This document shows positions 45,053-56,680 of a DNA stretch of 64,000 nucleotides, in pieces; the first letter of the stretch is position 1; each line of letters begins with the position of its first letter. The stretch lies in the NCBI GenBank assembly GCA_016271365.2, contig CM057452.1:827296001-827360000 (forward strand), read 5' to 3'. Made by a program: the position numbers and the translations under genes. This stretch comes from Neoceratodus forsteri (taxonomy: Eukaryota; Chordata; Ceratodontiformes; Ceratodontidae). The notes under the pieces are model-generated. The model searched no databases. It saw only the letters and a program-made list of their open reading frames with translations, and had not been told where the DNA came from.

Positions 45053-46799
45053 TTTCATTTATACAATGAGCCCTCAGGTAAAATAATTCATTTTAAAAAT
45101 GTGCATAGAAACTGTATATAAAAAAAGACAAAAAAATATGATTACTAGAAAAACAGAAAAGTAGTCCTTGTTATTGTGTTTCAATGGAGCGTGTCATTAA
45201 AAGTCAGTAGAAGAACTCTGGTGTCTGTTTGTGTCTCTGTTCTCAGCCAGTCACAGATACAAAGAGTCAAAAGCAGTTTTTATTTTCTTTGTAATGTTTA
45301 GTTTTGTTTATTTTAACTATGCTCTTTTACTTAAAACATCGGCAAGGGGCTTGGCCATATGCAGTTTCACTTAGAGCAACGCTGAGCAAACCTGTCTCAT
45401 ACTGTTCTGAATTTACTATGATGTTTATGGCCCTTCTTTTCTAAGACAGTAAGCTTTTTTTGAGTGTGTGCACTTTCACATTTTTTTGGGGGAGTTCTTT
45501 TCAAAATGGCTGTCTCCAGTGTCTCCAGTGGGAGTGAGCATGTCCCTCAGTGGCCACCATACAACATCATTTCCTGCTTTGCAGTTTTCAAACCACAATG
45601 GTAATGGTGAGAAAATAGAGGAGTTTTCTATTGTGGCTAATTGTAATGTGCTCCCTTTTTTATTTGTGTTTTTGTTGAGCCTGGGATTTATAATCACAGA
45701 ATCGGAGGTCAGAGGGGCAGAGATGGAATCCAAAGATTTCAGGATGAAGTGGGGCCGAGAAGTCCAGATGCAAGGAACAAAGTGTTAGTGAGTGAGTGAG
45801 TAAAACAAAATTACACATTTTGTGTCTTCTGGGAAAGGAACCTTGTGTACCCTGAGTGGCATTTTTTCGTTGGTGTTACCATGCTTGTGAGTGCTTCTAG
45901 GTGGGGGAATATAGTACCATTGAGGGGCAAGCTTACGTGACTGTGCCATTGTTCTCCTGGTTCTCTCAGATGCTAGATAAGGAGCTGTAGTGGGAGAATG
46001 GTGGCACTGATTGATTTCTCCCTGTGCTGCATTCAGGTTGCCACAAGTAGTGCACATTGAAACATTATCTGCTGTTAAGGAAATGGCATCCAGTCAATCA
46101 GCATTCAAGATTTGTTTGCCCATTTTATAATCCCGTTTTAGCCTCATACTGTAATCTCTTGTTTAGAACATCGTAATTTGCTGCTGTGAAATGAGTTTAT
46201 GATGTCAGACACCAAAGACCGTGAGAGGAAAGCAGGAGGATGAGATGACATCTAGGGACAAAAATTCAGTTTTGTCGGTGTCATTGCCAACATTCCCCCA
46301 TCAATAACAGAGGTCCATGCAACCCACTCCACCAGGAGGCACCAGAAAACAAAGTAGTACAGCTTAGTGTGCCTTTCCTGGTCAAAAATACAAAGAAGTA
46401 AAATCACAGAGTAAAGATACACATCCTCTCTGTTTCAGCCCTGGGTCCAAACACTACTAATCTCGACTCCCTGGTGTTTTGCATGCTGAGTGGATTAGGA
46501 CAAGGGTATTATTTTTTTAACTGATAGAGTAGAATGAAGTGACCTGAATTATGTTCCACTCCCATCAACCGCCCCCACAAAATTAGGTACTTAAATATAA
46601 GACAAAAGGTAGGTAGCAGTAGTCAGTGGAAGTGTAGATTGAAGCATTCGTCCTGTAGTGCATCCCACCAACCAATTTGTATGTTCTCTTTAGTTATTTG
46701 ACTACTTAATTCATCAATTTGATTACCTTATCTGAATGATCATAACATATCATTTGGGGATGCATTACTGGATGACTGGACCCAACTCTTCACTGTCAC
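45053..46799. other. No gene recognised
   Basis: Frames at 45468 (106 codons) and 45785 minus (90 codons) show no domain. 'gtgagtgagtgag' at 45788-45800 is a short repeat. A host exon cannot be excluded, but nothing supports one. Confidence 0.4.
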
Positions 46800-47600
46800 C
46801 ACTATTTATTTATTTATTTGAGTTTTGTAACTGGGTAGGACCACTGAGACAAATACAGTCCCTTTTCAGGGCTTCGACCCAGGGTACAATGAAGTAATAT
46901 AGGTTGTATAGAGATTCAGTGAAGTATAGCAGTAAACAATGACAGTAGCAACAATAGTGTAAGGCTAGACAATGTAACAGTGGCTACATACCTACAGGTT
47001 CTATATACATCAAGAGTAGGCTATACAAAGGTAGCTTGTAATGGCTGCCCCAACAGGGAATTGAGAGCCGTAAGGTTGACAGGCTAGGGTGGGGAGTAGG
47101 GAGAGGAGTGGATCCAGGGGGGGAGGACAGGTCAGCTAGATATGCAAGGCAGGGGCTTCATTGAAGCAAGAGCAGGAGGAGGAGGCTACAAGGAAGGCAA
47201 GCAGATTGGACTTGAAAGAGGAAGAGATGGACTGCTTAGGATGTGAGGAGGGAGGGAGTACCAGTCAGAAACAGCCACAAAGAGAAGGCCTTCCTGGTGA
47301 GGGAGAGGCAAGATTGGGAGAGAAATTAGGGGAAGGGAGGATGAGTGGAGGGAGCGAGGTGCTTGCCTTGGGCAAATCAGATCTCTAAGGTAGGGGGGAG
47401 TAAATAAGTGGACAAGTTTAACCATGAGACACATTGAGAGGTATTTCAATTTAGCTTCATAAGGTAACCATCCTAGAGAGGAGAGAACATCACAGTGGTG
47501 AGATCGGGAGTTAACCCCCAAGGCAAACCTACCAACCCTATGGTAGGTCTTCACACTGCACATAACCCTGTTGTCTTCTCCAGGACTGCCAGAATCAGAA
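46800..47600 (-). mobile_element. LINE 3' fragment (CR1/L2/Rex1-like group), minus strand
   Basis: TTTA repeats at 46802-46820 are the complement of a TAAA tail. The 3' UTR word 'gggtaggaccactgagac' follows. At 47186-47563 minus the frame reads LGWLPYEAKLKYLSMCLMVKLVHLFTPPYLRDLI, a typical LINE ORF2 C-terminal segment (WLP, then PPYL). It is distinct from L2 and the CR1 copies and may be related to LINE-Y. Confidence 0.65.
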
Positions 47601-47879
47601 GAGAGTCAAATAAAGCAGTGAGTAGATTTCTCTTATACGGCATGGCCAAATGTGAAGGTTCAATGGTGGTCAATGACACAAAAAAACACACATATACACA
47701 CTTTTTGGAACAGTTTAAAATCTGTAACATTTCAGATAATTAGTAAATAATGCAGAAATAAGGCAGGCTAGAGAACAAAGTTATTACTTTTACTACACAG
47801 CCACATACAATACACAGATATGGCATAAGGATAGCATTTGTCATAATGTCATAAATGGCTGAGCCCTTGTCTCAAACAC

Positions 47880-50145
47880 ACCATGCTCCTCCAGGACAGA
47901 GCTTGGGGTATCTTCAAATCCTCTGGCAGCCCAACAGATTGGGAAAAGTACTGAGAGCTGAGAAATCAGTGCAAAAAATCATTGAAAAAAGCCAAGTCTC
48001 AATATTTAAATGACCTACAAACAAGGCACCTACGGGACCCAAAACAATTCTGGGGTCACCTAAACCTACTTATTAAGGGCTCCTCAACCGATCAAATGGA
48101 CTCCCTCTTAGTGGGGGACTCTCTGATAAATGACCCAGCCATAGTTGCTAAGGCTTTCTGTGCCTCCTACTCTACCCCGAGTGGATCTCCTCCTCTGGTC
48201 CCCCATGGGCCTAACCCATACTCTGGTGATGAAGGGGCTCACCCTCGGCCCCAACTTCACCTAAAGCTAGTCAAACAGGCAGAGGTGCTACCTCTCCTAT
48301 GCAAAATTAAACCTTCTTCCTCGCTGGGGCATGACCAACTTGAACCTCGCTTCCTGAGGGCTCGCCCGGCTATTGCCTATCCTGTCACCTTACTTATAAA
48401 TAGGTCACTCAGGAAGGAAAGGTCCCAGAAATGTGGAAGGTTAGCATCATTATACATGTCCACAAAGCGGTCCCTGGGACAGAATGGAAATTATAGACCA
48501 ATTTCCCTTCTCAGTCCCTTGGGGAAAATTCAGGAAAGGCTAGTCTCAAATCAACTCCAAGACTACCTTGAGCTGCAATCTCTCATGGCCGACATTCAGC
48601 ATGGTTTTAGAAAGGGCCATGATACTGACACGGTGCTTATCCGACTCACTACGGAAATCCTCTCCTACATGGACCAAGGTTCCTCAACGGGGTCCCTCTT
48701 CATTGACCTATCCAGGGCCTTTGATCTGGTCAACCATAACCTCCTCCTCTCTAAACTCCAGACCTTGGGACTGGATCACCACTCTCACTCTTGGTTCAAG
48801 AGCTACCTGAGGGACCGGTCCCAAAAGGTCCGCTGGAAGGGTGCACAGTCTGGTCTTAGATCGGTCACTGCTGGGGTACCTCAGGGCTCAATCCTGGGCC
48901 CCCTGCTTTTCTCTCTCTTTCTGAATAATATTGAGGGAAGCAGACTCTGCAGCAATCTCATTCTGTATGCTGACGACACTGTCATTTACTGCAGTGGCCC
49001 ACAACCGAGTGTCATCTCAACTAAGCTGCAGAATAGTTTCTCCGCCCTTGAGACCTGGTTCTCCTCGAACTCCCTTAAACTTAATGATGCAAAAACCAAA
49101 GCGGTACTGTTTGGATCAAGACGACTAGGCTCTGACATAGGCCAGCTCCTCCAGATCTGTACCAGCCAAGGAAAAAGAGTCGAGGTCATGCCTAGTTTCA
49201 AATACCTTGGGGTCCACCTAGACCAGGAAATGACCTACCAAGTCCACATCGACTCAATAACCAGGTCCACCCATCAAAAGCTTGGCCTCCTGCACCGACT
49301 GGGGAACTCCTTATCCCTTCTGCACGTCATGCTATTGCTTGCTGCAACTCCTTCCATCCATCCTATATGGAGCTCCTCTCCTGCAGTTCCTCCATGAGAC
49401 GGAATTTAATAAGCTCTCTGTGCTCTATAACCACGTGGCCCATTTGCCACTAACTCCTCCCTAGGAAACATCACTGTGATGCCCTAAAAGAGCTAAATTG
49501 GCCCTCTCTCCGCGCATAAGCCAGCCTATCCTGTTGCCTGCCTAGTTTTCAAGTTTACTTACCCAGGTCCCCCTCCCCATCTCAGAGGACTTTTCCCCAG
49601 AAAACTACCCAGAACCCTCGCTCATCTGCAAGTCACCCTCTCGTCACCGCTAGAATGCGCTCAACCCATGGAAAACGTTCTTCAAATTTGCTGTCCCTCA
49701 CCTATGGAACTCCCTACCACCTGGTCTGACAACTTCAACCACTCTCACCAGTTTAAAATGGACTCAAACTATATTTTCTAAATCTTAGTCTCTGTGGCTG
49801 TAACCGCTTAGCTCCCTAGGCCAGTCCCTGGGCCCTTTCACTGGTTAATCTCATCACTGACTGTACTTGAAATGCTAATGTGGTCTCTGATTTCTGGCTG
49901 AACTTATGTATATACTGTATATAATGTGAGATTTAACATATTGATTTTAATATGGATCTGTATGAACCCTTCTGCTACCTTGTACAAATGACTTCACCAT
50001 ACTGTGATGTAACAAATGTAACTAACTTAATTGTTGTAATTATTGTTCTCGTGCCCTTTCTAGTTCAATCCTCGGTCGCCGAAAAAGGGACTCTTGGTCT
50101 CAGTGGGCCACCGTAAACAAAATCAAATAAATAAAATAAATAAAT
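47880..50145 (+). mobile_element. LINE-Y, 5'-truncated, with intact RT (CR1/L2/Rex1-like group)
   Basis: The copy starts inside the endonuclease-RT linker ('gcttggggtatcttcaaatcctctggcagccc'). It holds a 471-codon RT segment (47982-49397), a frameshifted C-terminal part (to about 49790), a 3' UTR ending 'gggactcttggtctcagtgggccacc', and a TAAA-type tail at 50122-50144. The tail wording differs from LINE-X, so it is a separate family. Confidence 0.85.
47982..49397 (+). pseudogene. LINE-Y ORF2 reverse transcriptase, 471 open codons
   Basis: The longest frame in the window. In order: a linker (KKAKSQYLNDL, residues 2-12), GQNGNYRPISLLSPLGKI (about 166-183), DIQHGFRKGHDTDTVL (about 205-220), SLFIDLSRAFDLVNHNLL (motif A, catalytic Asp at about 241), TAGVPQGSILGPLLFSLFLN (motif B, about 294-313), LILYADDTVIY (motif C, catalytic Asp pair, about 324-334), SLKLNDAKTKAVLFGS, and FKYLGVHLDQEMTY. 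All three RT catalytic aspartates are kept. There is no start codon of its own (the frame opens at a TTG), the N-terminal endonuclease is missing, and the frame shifts near 49380 before the C-terminal domain. So the copy is inactive, but its RT core is young or slowly decayed. Confidence 0.9.
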
Positions 50146-51421
50146 GTGCCTTATTTAAAGTCAATGGTTACTGACTAGAGTTTTGTTACACTTATGTCCA
50201 AATGTGAAAGCTCACTGCTTAACACAGAAGAACCAAGTATATTAGATGTGACAAGTTTACAGTACTGTTAATATAAATTATGAAAACATTTCTTGATATG
50301 TTCTGTAAAAGTTGCATTGTAAATGGACGTAGGACAGACTCAAGTTTAAAGGGAAGGCCACTGAAACTGTAATGTTAGGCAGAGGTTGGAAAGGATGCAA
50401 GAGGCTCATGTGAGTCCAAAATATTACTGAGTCAGTTTCACTTGCAGCAGGTCATTGATCTCCAGAGCCGTAGTGAGGCATTTTCATGCCCGAGGCAAGC
50501 CACATATTTTGTGCCCCCCCCAACTTAGTTGTGCAAAAAATCTCCCTCTCCCAATGTTGCAGGGCTGAGAGCTTCTAGGTCTCAGTGCACATCCAGTTTA
50601 AACAAATCTGTGCAACCACCTCCCCGATGTGACGTAGCAGGCCCAGAGTCTACTGAATTACAACAGCAGCTTTGCGCCGTTCTTCCTGATTAAATAAATT
50701 ATGGGTAGTGCCAGGTAAATTGCATTTAGGACCATAACAAACCTGACCCAAAGACACAGTCAGCAATGCATTATGAAGTGCAGTTCAGTAACAGCAACCC
50801 CCTACCACCACACTGCACAGCAGACCCTCAACACTGTCACGGGATTCAGAAAGAAAAGGCAGTTGGAAGGGGGACCTGATCATAAACTGAAGCCCGACTG
50901 TATTTACTGCTTCAAAGCATAATCCTCACAGCAATGAGTAGGCAATAATTTACAGTCAGACAACCAGCTGAAAAAAACAGTAGCAATGTACTGCCCGCCC
51001 TCCGCTCAGAGTTGTTGCGCTATCCTGGGTCTGTGTCAGAAAATGCAAGTTGGGGGAAGGGAGAGATGATTGAGCACAAGTGTGACCTCATGCCTGACTG
51101 TACAGAAATTCCACCATTTACTAACTGGAGCCGAAAAAAAAAGAAAACCCTATAAGCAGCCCTTATAAGCAGGCACATTGCACACAGGAGGAGACATTCT
51201 GATCGAAGCATTGCTGACCTCATGCTGGCAACAGCTGAAGTAATGATGGTAATACAGACCCTGGACCTGTCCCCAGACTCACCAGCCTCATCACATACCT
51301 TATTAATTATGTGTCCAGAAAGATGGGAGAGGCCTGGCCCTTCTGTATTTCTGTTGTCTCTTCAACCGTCGTCACCTTGTGGTCTGAAATGTTCTGAACA
51401 GCAAGAATCGGGAAGCAAGCA
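50146..51421. other. No gene recognised; DNA-transposon-like end near 50460
   Basis: 'ccagagccgtagtgaggcattttcatgcccgaggcaagc' and 'tttgtgcccccccc' (50460-50520) resemble hAT-type ends ('cagggccgtag..'), but no partner terminus was found. Confidence 0.4.
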
Positions 51422-51600
51422 CATTTTAGCAGTGTTGGGGAGTAACTAGTTACTTGTAGCTAGTAACTGTAATCTGATTACTTTTCTAGGTAACTAGTAA
51501 TAGTAATGGATTACTTTAAAAATAAAGTAATAAGTAGCTGTAATGATATTACTTTTTAAGTAACTAGTTACTGTAATATAAACAAAGTAACAGATGGGCA

Positions 51601-52580
51601 TTCATCTGTTATGGTTGCTGTAATCCATCCAGGGTTTTTTGTGACTTTATAAACCTCAAGAGTGAAGCTCAAGAGGTTTATGACATCATAGGAATCTGGA
51701 GGTTGTGCAGGTGTCTTTTGATATATTTAGGTTTCAGTGTAAACAAAGGCTGCTCAGCTGACTGTCTGCTTGATTTATTACATCAGGCTAGAAAAACTGT
51801 GAGGACCCAGCATCTTCACCTTGCACGTTAAATGCAAGTTGCCTACCATGTTTTGACTTTTTCGCAATAAAAGTTTAGGGCAACATTTCATGGCTGTGAG
51901 CTACTATTTTTGTAGCCTTGCTAATATTCAGGTTTGTGTATTCGCAGTGTCTAGGAATTATGATCTCCCAGAGCTACAGGGTGGTATAAACCCATGGCAC
52001 AACTGGGGCAAAGACATGCAGCCTTGAGACATTTAGCCTAGGAATTTTGACCTAATACTGGTTTGCCCTACAAGATCTTTGCTCTAACACTGTGGCTATG
52101 GCTACTGTACAAGGCAGCCTCATTTATTGCATCACTGCTTTCTACGTAGTTATAGTTCCACTTCCGGTGGGTGTTGGGGTTGTTTTTGCCAGTTGTCTCA
52201 TTGTGGAAAATGTTGTTGGGATGAATGGCTCTGGTGAGAAGTCATTGCCCTGGGTGTCCTTCTACCAATTGTCACAGATCTGGTGTAAATCACTGGTCCC
52301 TCCAGTTTGAGTATTTTTTTGAACTGTAGAAAATGAAAATGAGTGTGCACACATAGATTTCACCTTTCAGCCTTCTTTCTAGGTCCTGTTAATTAGTCCC
52401 CACTTAAGGACTCCTCAGCTCATTCACTTCTACTATGCCTTTTCATACCTATCATCACCTTTCCATTTTCCAGATTCTATTCTTACTTTACCTATTACCA
52501 CTTTTTCTCATACAGCCTCCCACTATTTTCTTTACTCACATATATTTCTCTTATTTCCTTACCTGATTTTTTCTCTTTTA
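51601..52580. other. No gene recognised (interior of the hAT-type element)
   Basis: Frames of 72-75 codons only. 52330-52580 is pyrimidine-rich and leads into the hammerhead-like motif. Confidence 0.4.
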
Positions 52581-52588
52581 GATAATTC

Positions 52589-52617
52589 CTGAAGAAGACC
52601 TACTGTATGGTTGAAAC
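52589..52617 (+). ncRNA. Hammerhead-ribozyme-like motif
   Basis: CTGAAGA, then a GACC / GGTT stem closing an 8-base loop, then GAAAC. This fits the CUGANGA-stem II-GAAA core order of hammerhead ribozymes. It stands 30 bp before a TAAA tail, as in 3' parts of some Penelope-like or non-LTR retroelements. Stems I and III and the cleavage site were not convincingly found, so the element is probably degenerate. Confidence 0.35.
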
Positions 52618-52647
52618 ATTGAATCTAACTCACCTGGTTACCAAAGA

Positions 52648-52648
52648 A

Positions 52649-52683
<35 letters not shown>

Positions 52684-52684
52684 A
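52648..52684. repeat. (TAAA)n retroelement tail
   Basis: About nine TAAA units, directly after 'aacctggttaccaaagaa'-like sequence. It marks the 3' end of an unidentified plus-strand retroelement. Confidence 0.8.
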
Positions 52685-53849
52685 GTAACTTGACTTTCTA
52701 CCTTCAGCATGCATTTAATATTACCATTTTGTTCTATATCTGTAACATGCGCTGTGCAAATAAAAGTCAGAAAACACCATTTTATTTGTTGGTTCATTAA
52801 TAAATATATCACTTTGCAACATTTGATATACAAATTATGCTGCTAATGCACTGCTACATGGTACCTAAGAATCATTATAGGAATTGATGACATTTGTTTG
52901 AGGGGGCAACAGACTGGCCAGTTGATGTATAATTTATAAATAGCTATCTATACCTCTGCATGTGATCAGTTGTACCTCTATAGTAACCATTGTGAACCCT
53001 GATGAAATCGGGGCCAGCATAGCTGTTGTAGGAAAAGGCAAGTAGTCCATCTGCAGACAGGGCTCAGGGCCTATTTCCACCAACACCATGTGCACCTAAC
53101 TGCAACAGCAGGCCACCGAATCGTCCGTCCGCCTGCCTCCTACCAGGTCTATCACCATCACTCAGTCCACCTCAAAGAAAATCCTCATCGAAGAGATATG
53201 TACTGGAGTGCAACAAGTGCGTTGTGTTGTATGATAATTTGACTGTAATAACTGGGGATTGTTTATTTACATAGGAGAAGCTGGTTATAATTTGTAAACA
53301 TGCACCAGCTTCTCCACTCTACAGTTCACGCACTCACTCAGCCACGACAAGTGCCAGCTTCTCTGCTCTACAGTTCACCCTGTCACTCAGCCATATGGCA
53401 GACTCCACAAATGCTGTCAAGAACTAGTCAAAATAGACTGAGCTGTATTTTAAATAGTATATCATTGCCTTTACTTTCTGATAAAAGCTCACCTCACAAG
53501 GGCGATCTTTTAGTCACCTTCTGGCCTGCTAACATTAAAAAAATTAGACACAGCAGCACTGTTTCAACTCTGATGACCTTTCAACTGTTCAGCTAATTTA
53601 AATATCTCTATGGCAACCTTCAAGCAGAGCTGAACAATATTTAAAATATTCTTGCTAAGCAGTATTTTTGGAAATTTGTATCAGACAAAATGCTATAGTT
53701 TTAGTGATACATGTGAAACAAAAATGGAATAAAATTCACACAGATATTTTTTCTTTTGTTTTATTTGAATTACTGCAGCTAGGGAAAAAAACAGTTCTAG
53801 CAATTACATAAACCAATACATGGGGAGGGGGGGAGTGCAAAATTCAAAT
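52685..53849. other. No gene; short ~65-bp direct repeat at 53300-53395
   Basis: 'caccagcttctcc.ctctacagttca' and 'gccagcttctctgctctacagttca' lie about 53 bp apart in tandem. The 98-codon frame at 53300 covers this repeat and shows no domain. Confidence 0.4.
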
Positions 53850-53853
53850 TTAA

Positions 53854-53938
53854 TGCACACCCTCGGAGCAGGATGCTTTGATTAACCCCTCCGGCTTCTC
53901 GCTCAGGGTTTATGTAGTGTCCCACCCCTCGGGGTGCA
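53854..53938. mobile_element. 85-bp TTAA-flanked miniature inverted-repeat element
   Basis: TTAA at 53850-53853 and 53939-53942. Inverted ends TGCACACCC and TGCACCCC (complement of the right end) extend the symmetric ATTTAATGCAC / GTGCATTAAAT. TTAA duplication fits piggyBac- or Kolobok-type insertion; the family is unknown. Confidence 0.5.
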
Positions 53939-53948
53939 TTAAATAGAG

Positions 53949-54374
53949 GATAATGTATGGTCATCTATCAGTAACCGGTTAGTTAACTGTCGAGAGGTTG
54001 CCAGGGTGACACGTGTAAAGCCTCGGGAGAAAGCGAAACTCGAGGAGGTTCTCATCATAACAACCTCGGGGCGGTGACCCGGTTGCCGAAAGAGGACCAT
54101 ACATTATTTTATAGTGTATGGTCCCACATAAAAAGGCTGCTTACTTTTTGCTAACTAGTCACGCTTGGCGGCCGTTCAGTCCTTCCTAACGCTGCTGTTC
54201 ATCCGTCGGTTCCCGCTGGAAAAAGCTGGCACATGCTCAAGACCATTGGCTGTTGTTAACCTATCGATGTGACTTAGCATCTATAGGTTAACTAACATGT
54301 CTACTTCACATCGAGGTTAACAACCTTAGAAATGATGATTTCCTAAGGTTAACAGCGTTCTACCATACATTATA
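53949..54374. repeat. CpG-rich palindrome cluster with four TGTATGGT-type inverted repeats
   Basis: TAATGTATGGTC (53951) faces GACCATACATTA (54096-54107). GTATGGTCC (54116) faces ACCATACATTATA (54362-54374). Between the pairs, GGACCATAC and GTATGGTCC form a hairpin (54094-54124). 54250-54355 holds GTTAAC five times, plus paired 'gttgttaacct..cgatgtga' / 'tcacatcgaggttaacaac' and CCTTAGAAAT / ATTTCCTAAGG. CpG density (ctcgggg, gcggtgacccgg, gcggccg) is well above the neighbourhood. Confidence 0.65.
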
Positions 54375-55229
54375 TTCCCATTATGCACTCACCCCATATA
54401 TTATACTGGTGCAGTAGTACCAGTATATTAGGGCTGAGTGTAAGCTTCTATGTTAAGCCCAAATTTGTTAACCTGAATAACTTTGGAGCCTTACAATGGA
54501 TTTGCATGAAATTTGGCATGCATAATCTCTAGGGGCAGGTCTCCTGACATGCCAAACTTTGTTTGAATCCATTCTTTGGTTTTGAGATGAAAGTGTTAAC
54601 AAACACAGAATTTGCCAGTTTTTGCTGTTTTGTTTTCGACACGCATATCTCATGAAGGGCTTTATGTTTTCTTCTGAAATATTCAGGGTAAATAGCCTTT
54701 GGGTCCCAGATTTGCCTTTTGAAGGTTTGGTGAAAAAATATTAATCTGTTCAAAAGTTATTAAACTGTTATTTTCCCATTATTTCCTATGGGGAAAAAAG
54801 TTGTGTCCTGCATGAAAGCAAGGCTGCTTTTGTACATGGGAATCTTAGGTTTGCAGGTGTTGTCCTATAGTGTTGCAGGGAGCCAGCTGTATTTTCAAAT
54901 ACCTCTGTTCTGTCCACAATCTTATCTTCCCCTTAGTGAAAGACTCAAAATACACAACACTTATAAAAATGAATGTAATACCAAAAAACAAACATCAGAA
55001 CATAGCTAAACGAGGCCTGTTCAGCCACATTCTAATGTTTGTTTTTTAATATTTTTTCCAGAATTAGTTTTTCTGGCACCCGATATCCCAGATGCCCAGG
55101 TTACTGAGAAGACTGATTCTGCCATCTTCTTTGTATGAGAACAGCAGAATTTTCATGACTCCTGCAGCTGGAAGTCATGCTGCCAGACTGAGTCCACATG
55201 GAGCTGCCCCTTTTCCCTGCTGTCTAGTT
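54375..55229. other. No gene recognised
   Basis: Contains 'tttgcatgaaatttggcatgc' type sequence similar in style to the array at 58440. Minus frames of 61-74 codons show no domain. Confidence 0.35.
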
Positions 55230-55530
55230 GCCCCACATTTATGTTGCCCCCAAGCACTGTGGGTCTCTGGGGAGCCCACTCCCAGTGTCCCCAGTGATGC
55301 CCCCTCCACTGCTGAGCAGCGGGACTTTGGGGAGTCCACTCCCAGTGTTCCCAATGATGTCCACCCTCCCTTTGCAGTTTGGGACACTTGGGAGCCCTGT
55401 CCCAGTGTCCCCAGACATGTTGCCCTCCAGTAGTCTGGGACACTGGGAGCCCTCCCAGTGTCCCCAATTCATGTCCCCCATCAGTGTGGAAACTGGGGAT
55501 CCCACTCCCAGTGTCCCAAAATCACTCCCA
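55230..55530. repeat. Minisatellite, ~65-bp unit, about five units
   Basis: The repeating core is 'cccactcccagtgtccccaatgatgtcc..' with 'gggacactgggagccc'. Core starts are near 55279, 55340, 55401, 55458 and 55504. The unit contains a self-complementary GGGACACTGGGAG / CTCCCAGTGTCCC. Open frames of 100-136 codons on both strands are repeat-derived and are not genes. Confidence 0.8.
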
Positions 55531-56164
55531 GTTATCTTCCTGTAAAGAAGAAAACCGTCCCTTGACATCTTTTGTTTTTTGTTTGAACCTGAAAGAAAAT
55601 GGTCCTGCATCATCCCAAGCATCCTCCTCTCCCATCCGCACCCCTCCACTTAGCACCCACCTCCCCACACTCCCCTTACCCTGTACTTACCTCCGGAGAT
55701 CATCCACGGTCATCTTCTGTGGACTGGGACACATCTGCACTCTTCAAAGTTGAACCACAAACTGAAGAATCAAAGTAGGTGACATACAGTGTATTTCAAT
55801 ACAAATAAGGAGCCAGAAGAACTGTGGGTCACCATGGAAACAGGAAATGGGACAGCCATATGAACTGGGATTGTCTACAGGCCTCCAGACCAGGGGGAAG
55901 ATATAGACACATTACTGTTAGAAGATAAACAAAACATGACAGCTAAAGGAGAGGTTCTGATATGGGAGAATTCAACATGCCAGATACAGATTGGTTAATA
56001 CCAGAAGGAACATCCACCAGAACTAGGCACATAGTGGATTCCCTGCAGGGGAGAGCCTCAAACAACTGGTACAACAACCCACAAGTGACAGGGCTGTTCT
56101 AGATCTAGTACTGACTAATGGGGAAAGGATTACGATCTCCAGGTAGAAGGTCACCTGGGGGCCA

Positions 56165-56566
56165 GTGACCATCACATGGTATGATTCAAATTTGGCCACT
56201 AGAACTAAATCATCCCATTCCAAGGTAAAAATAGGGGATTTCAGAGGAAGTGACTTTGATAAGCTGACCAACAGAGTTAAGCTAGCCCTGGCAAGAAGAA
56301 ATACAGCTGAGAGGGTACAGGCAATGTGGGTAAGCATTAAGGATGCAATACTTGAAGCAACATCCCATTGTGTTACAGAGAAAAGTAAGTGCAAAAGAAG
56401 GAGGAAACCTCTTTGGTTCTCAAAAACAGTAGCAGAAAAGGTTAGACCCAAAAGGCTGGCCTTCAGGAAATATAAGGGAATGCAGCAGAATAAAGTTAGA
56501 GAGGCATACCAAACTTCCCTAAGGGAAGCAGGGAATGCAGTAAAGGCAGGCAAAGGCCCAAACTGA
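56165..56566 (+). pseudogene. CR1-G ORF2 endonuclease end and linker
   Basis: Just upstream, 'ccagtgaccatcac' encodes ASDHH, the SDH motif. The frame 56165-56566 continues with WYDSNLATRTKSSHSKVKIGDFRGSDFDKL and the basic linker KSKCKRRRKPLWFSKTVAEKV and RKYKGMQQNKVREAYQ, all standard for CR1 ORF2. It ends at a stop where the frame shifts. Confidence 0.8.
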
Positions 56567-56680
56567 GAAACACTTGCATGAACAGTAAAAGAAGGGGACA
56601 AGGATTTCTATAGATATATTACTGAAAGGAGAAAATCCAGAGGGGGTATTGCTAAGATTAAAGGGGATAAGGGGGAGAGT

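Noticed and set aside
45468..46057. Host gene exon in the least repetitive stretch
   Set aside because: The frames of 85-106 codons lack recognisable domains, and no consistent splice sites or paralogous similarity could be seen.
50460..50520. hAT-like terminus 'gagccgtagtgaggc'
   Set aside because: No partner end or target duplication was found, so it is mentioned only as a resemblance.
55239..55649. 136-codon minus frame rich in Gly, Thr and Trp (and frames on the other strand)
   Set aside because: The amino-acid periodicity is fully explained by the 65-bp minisatellite.
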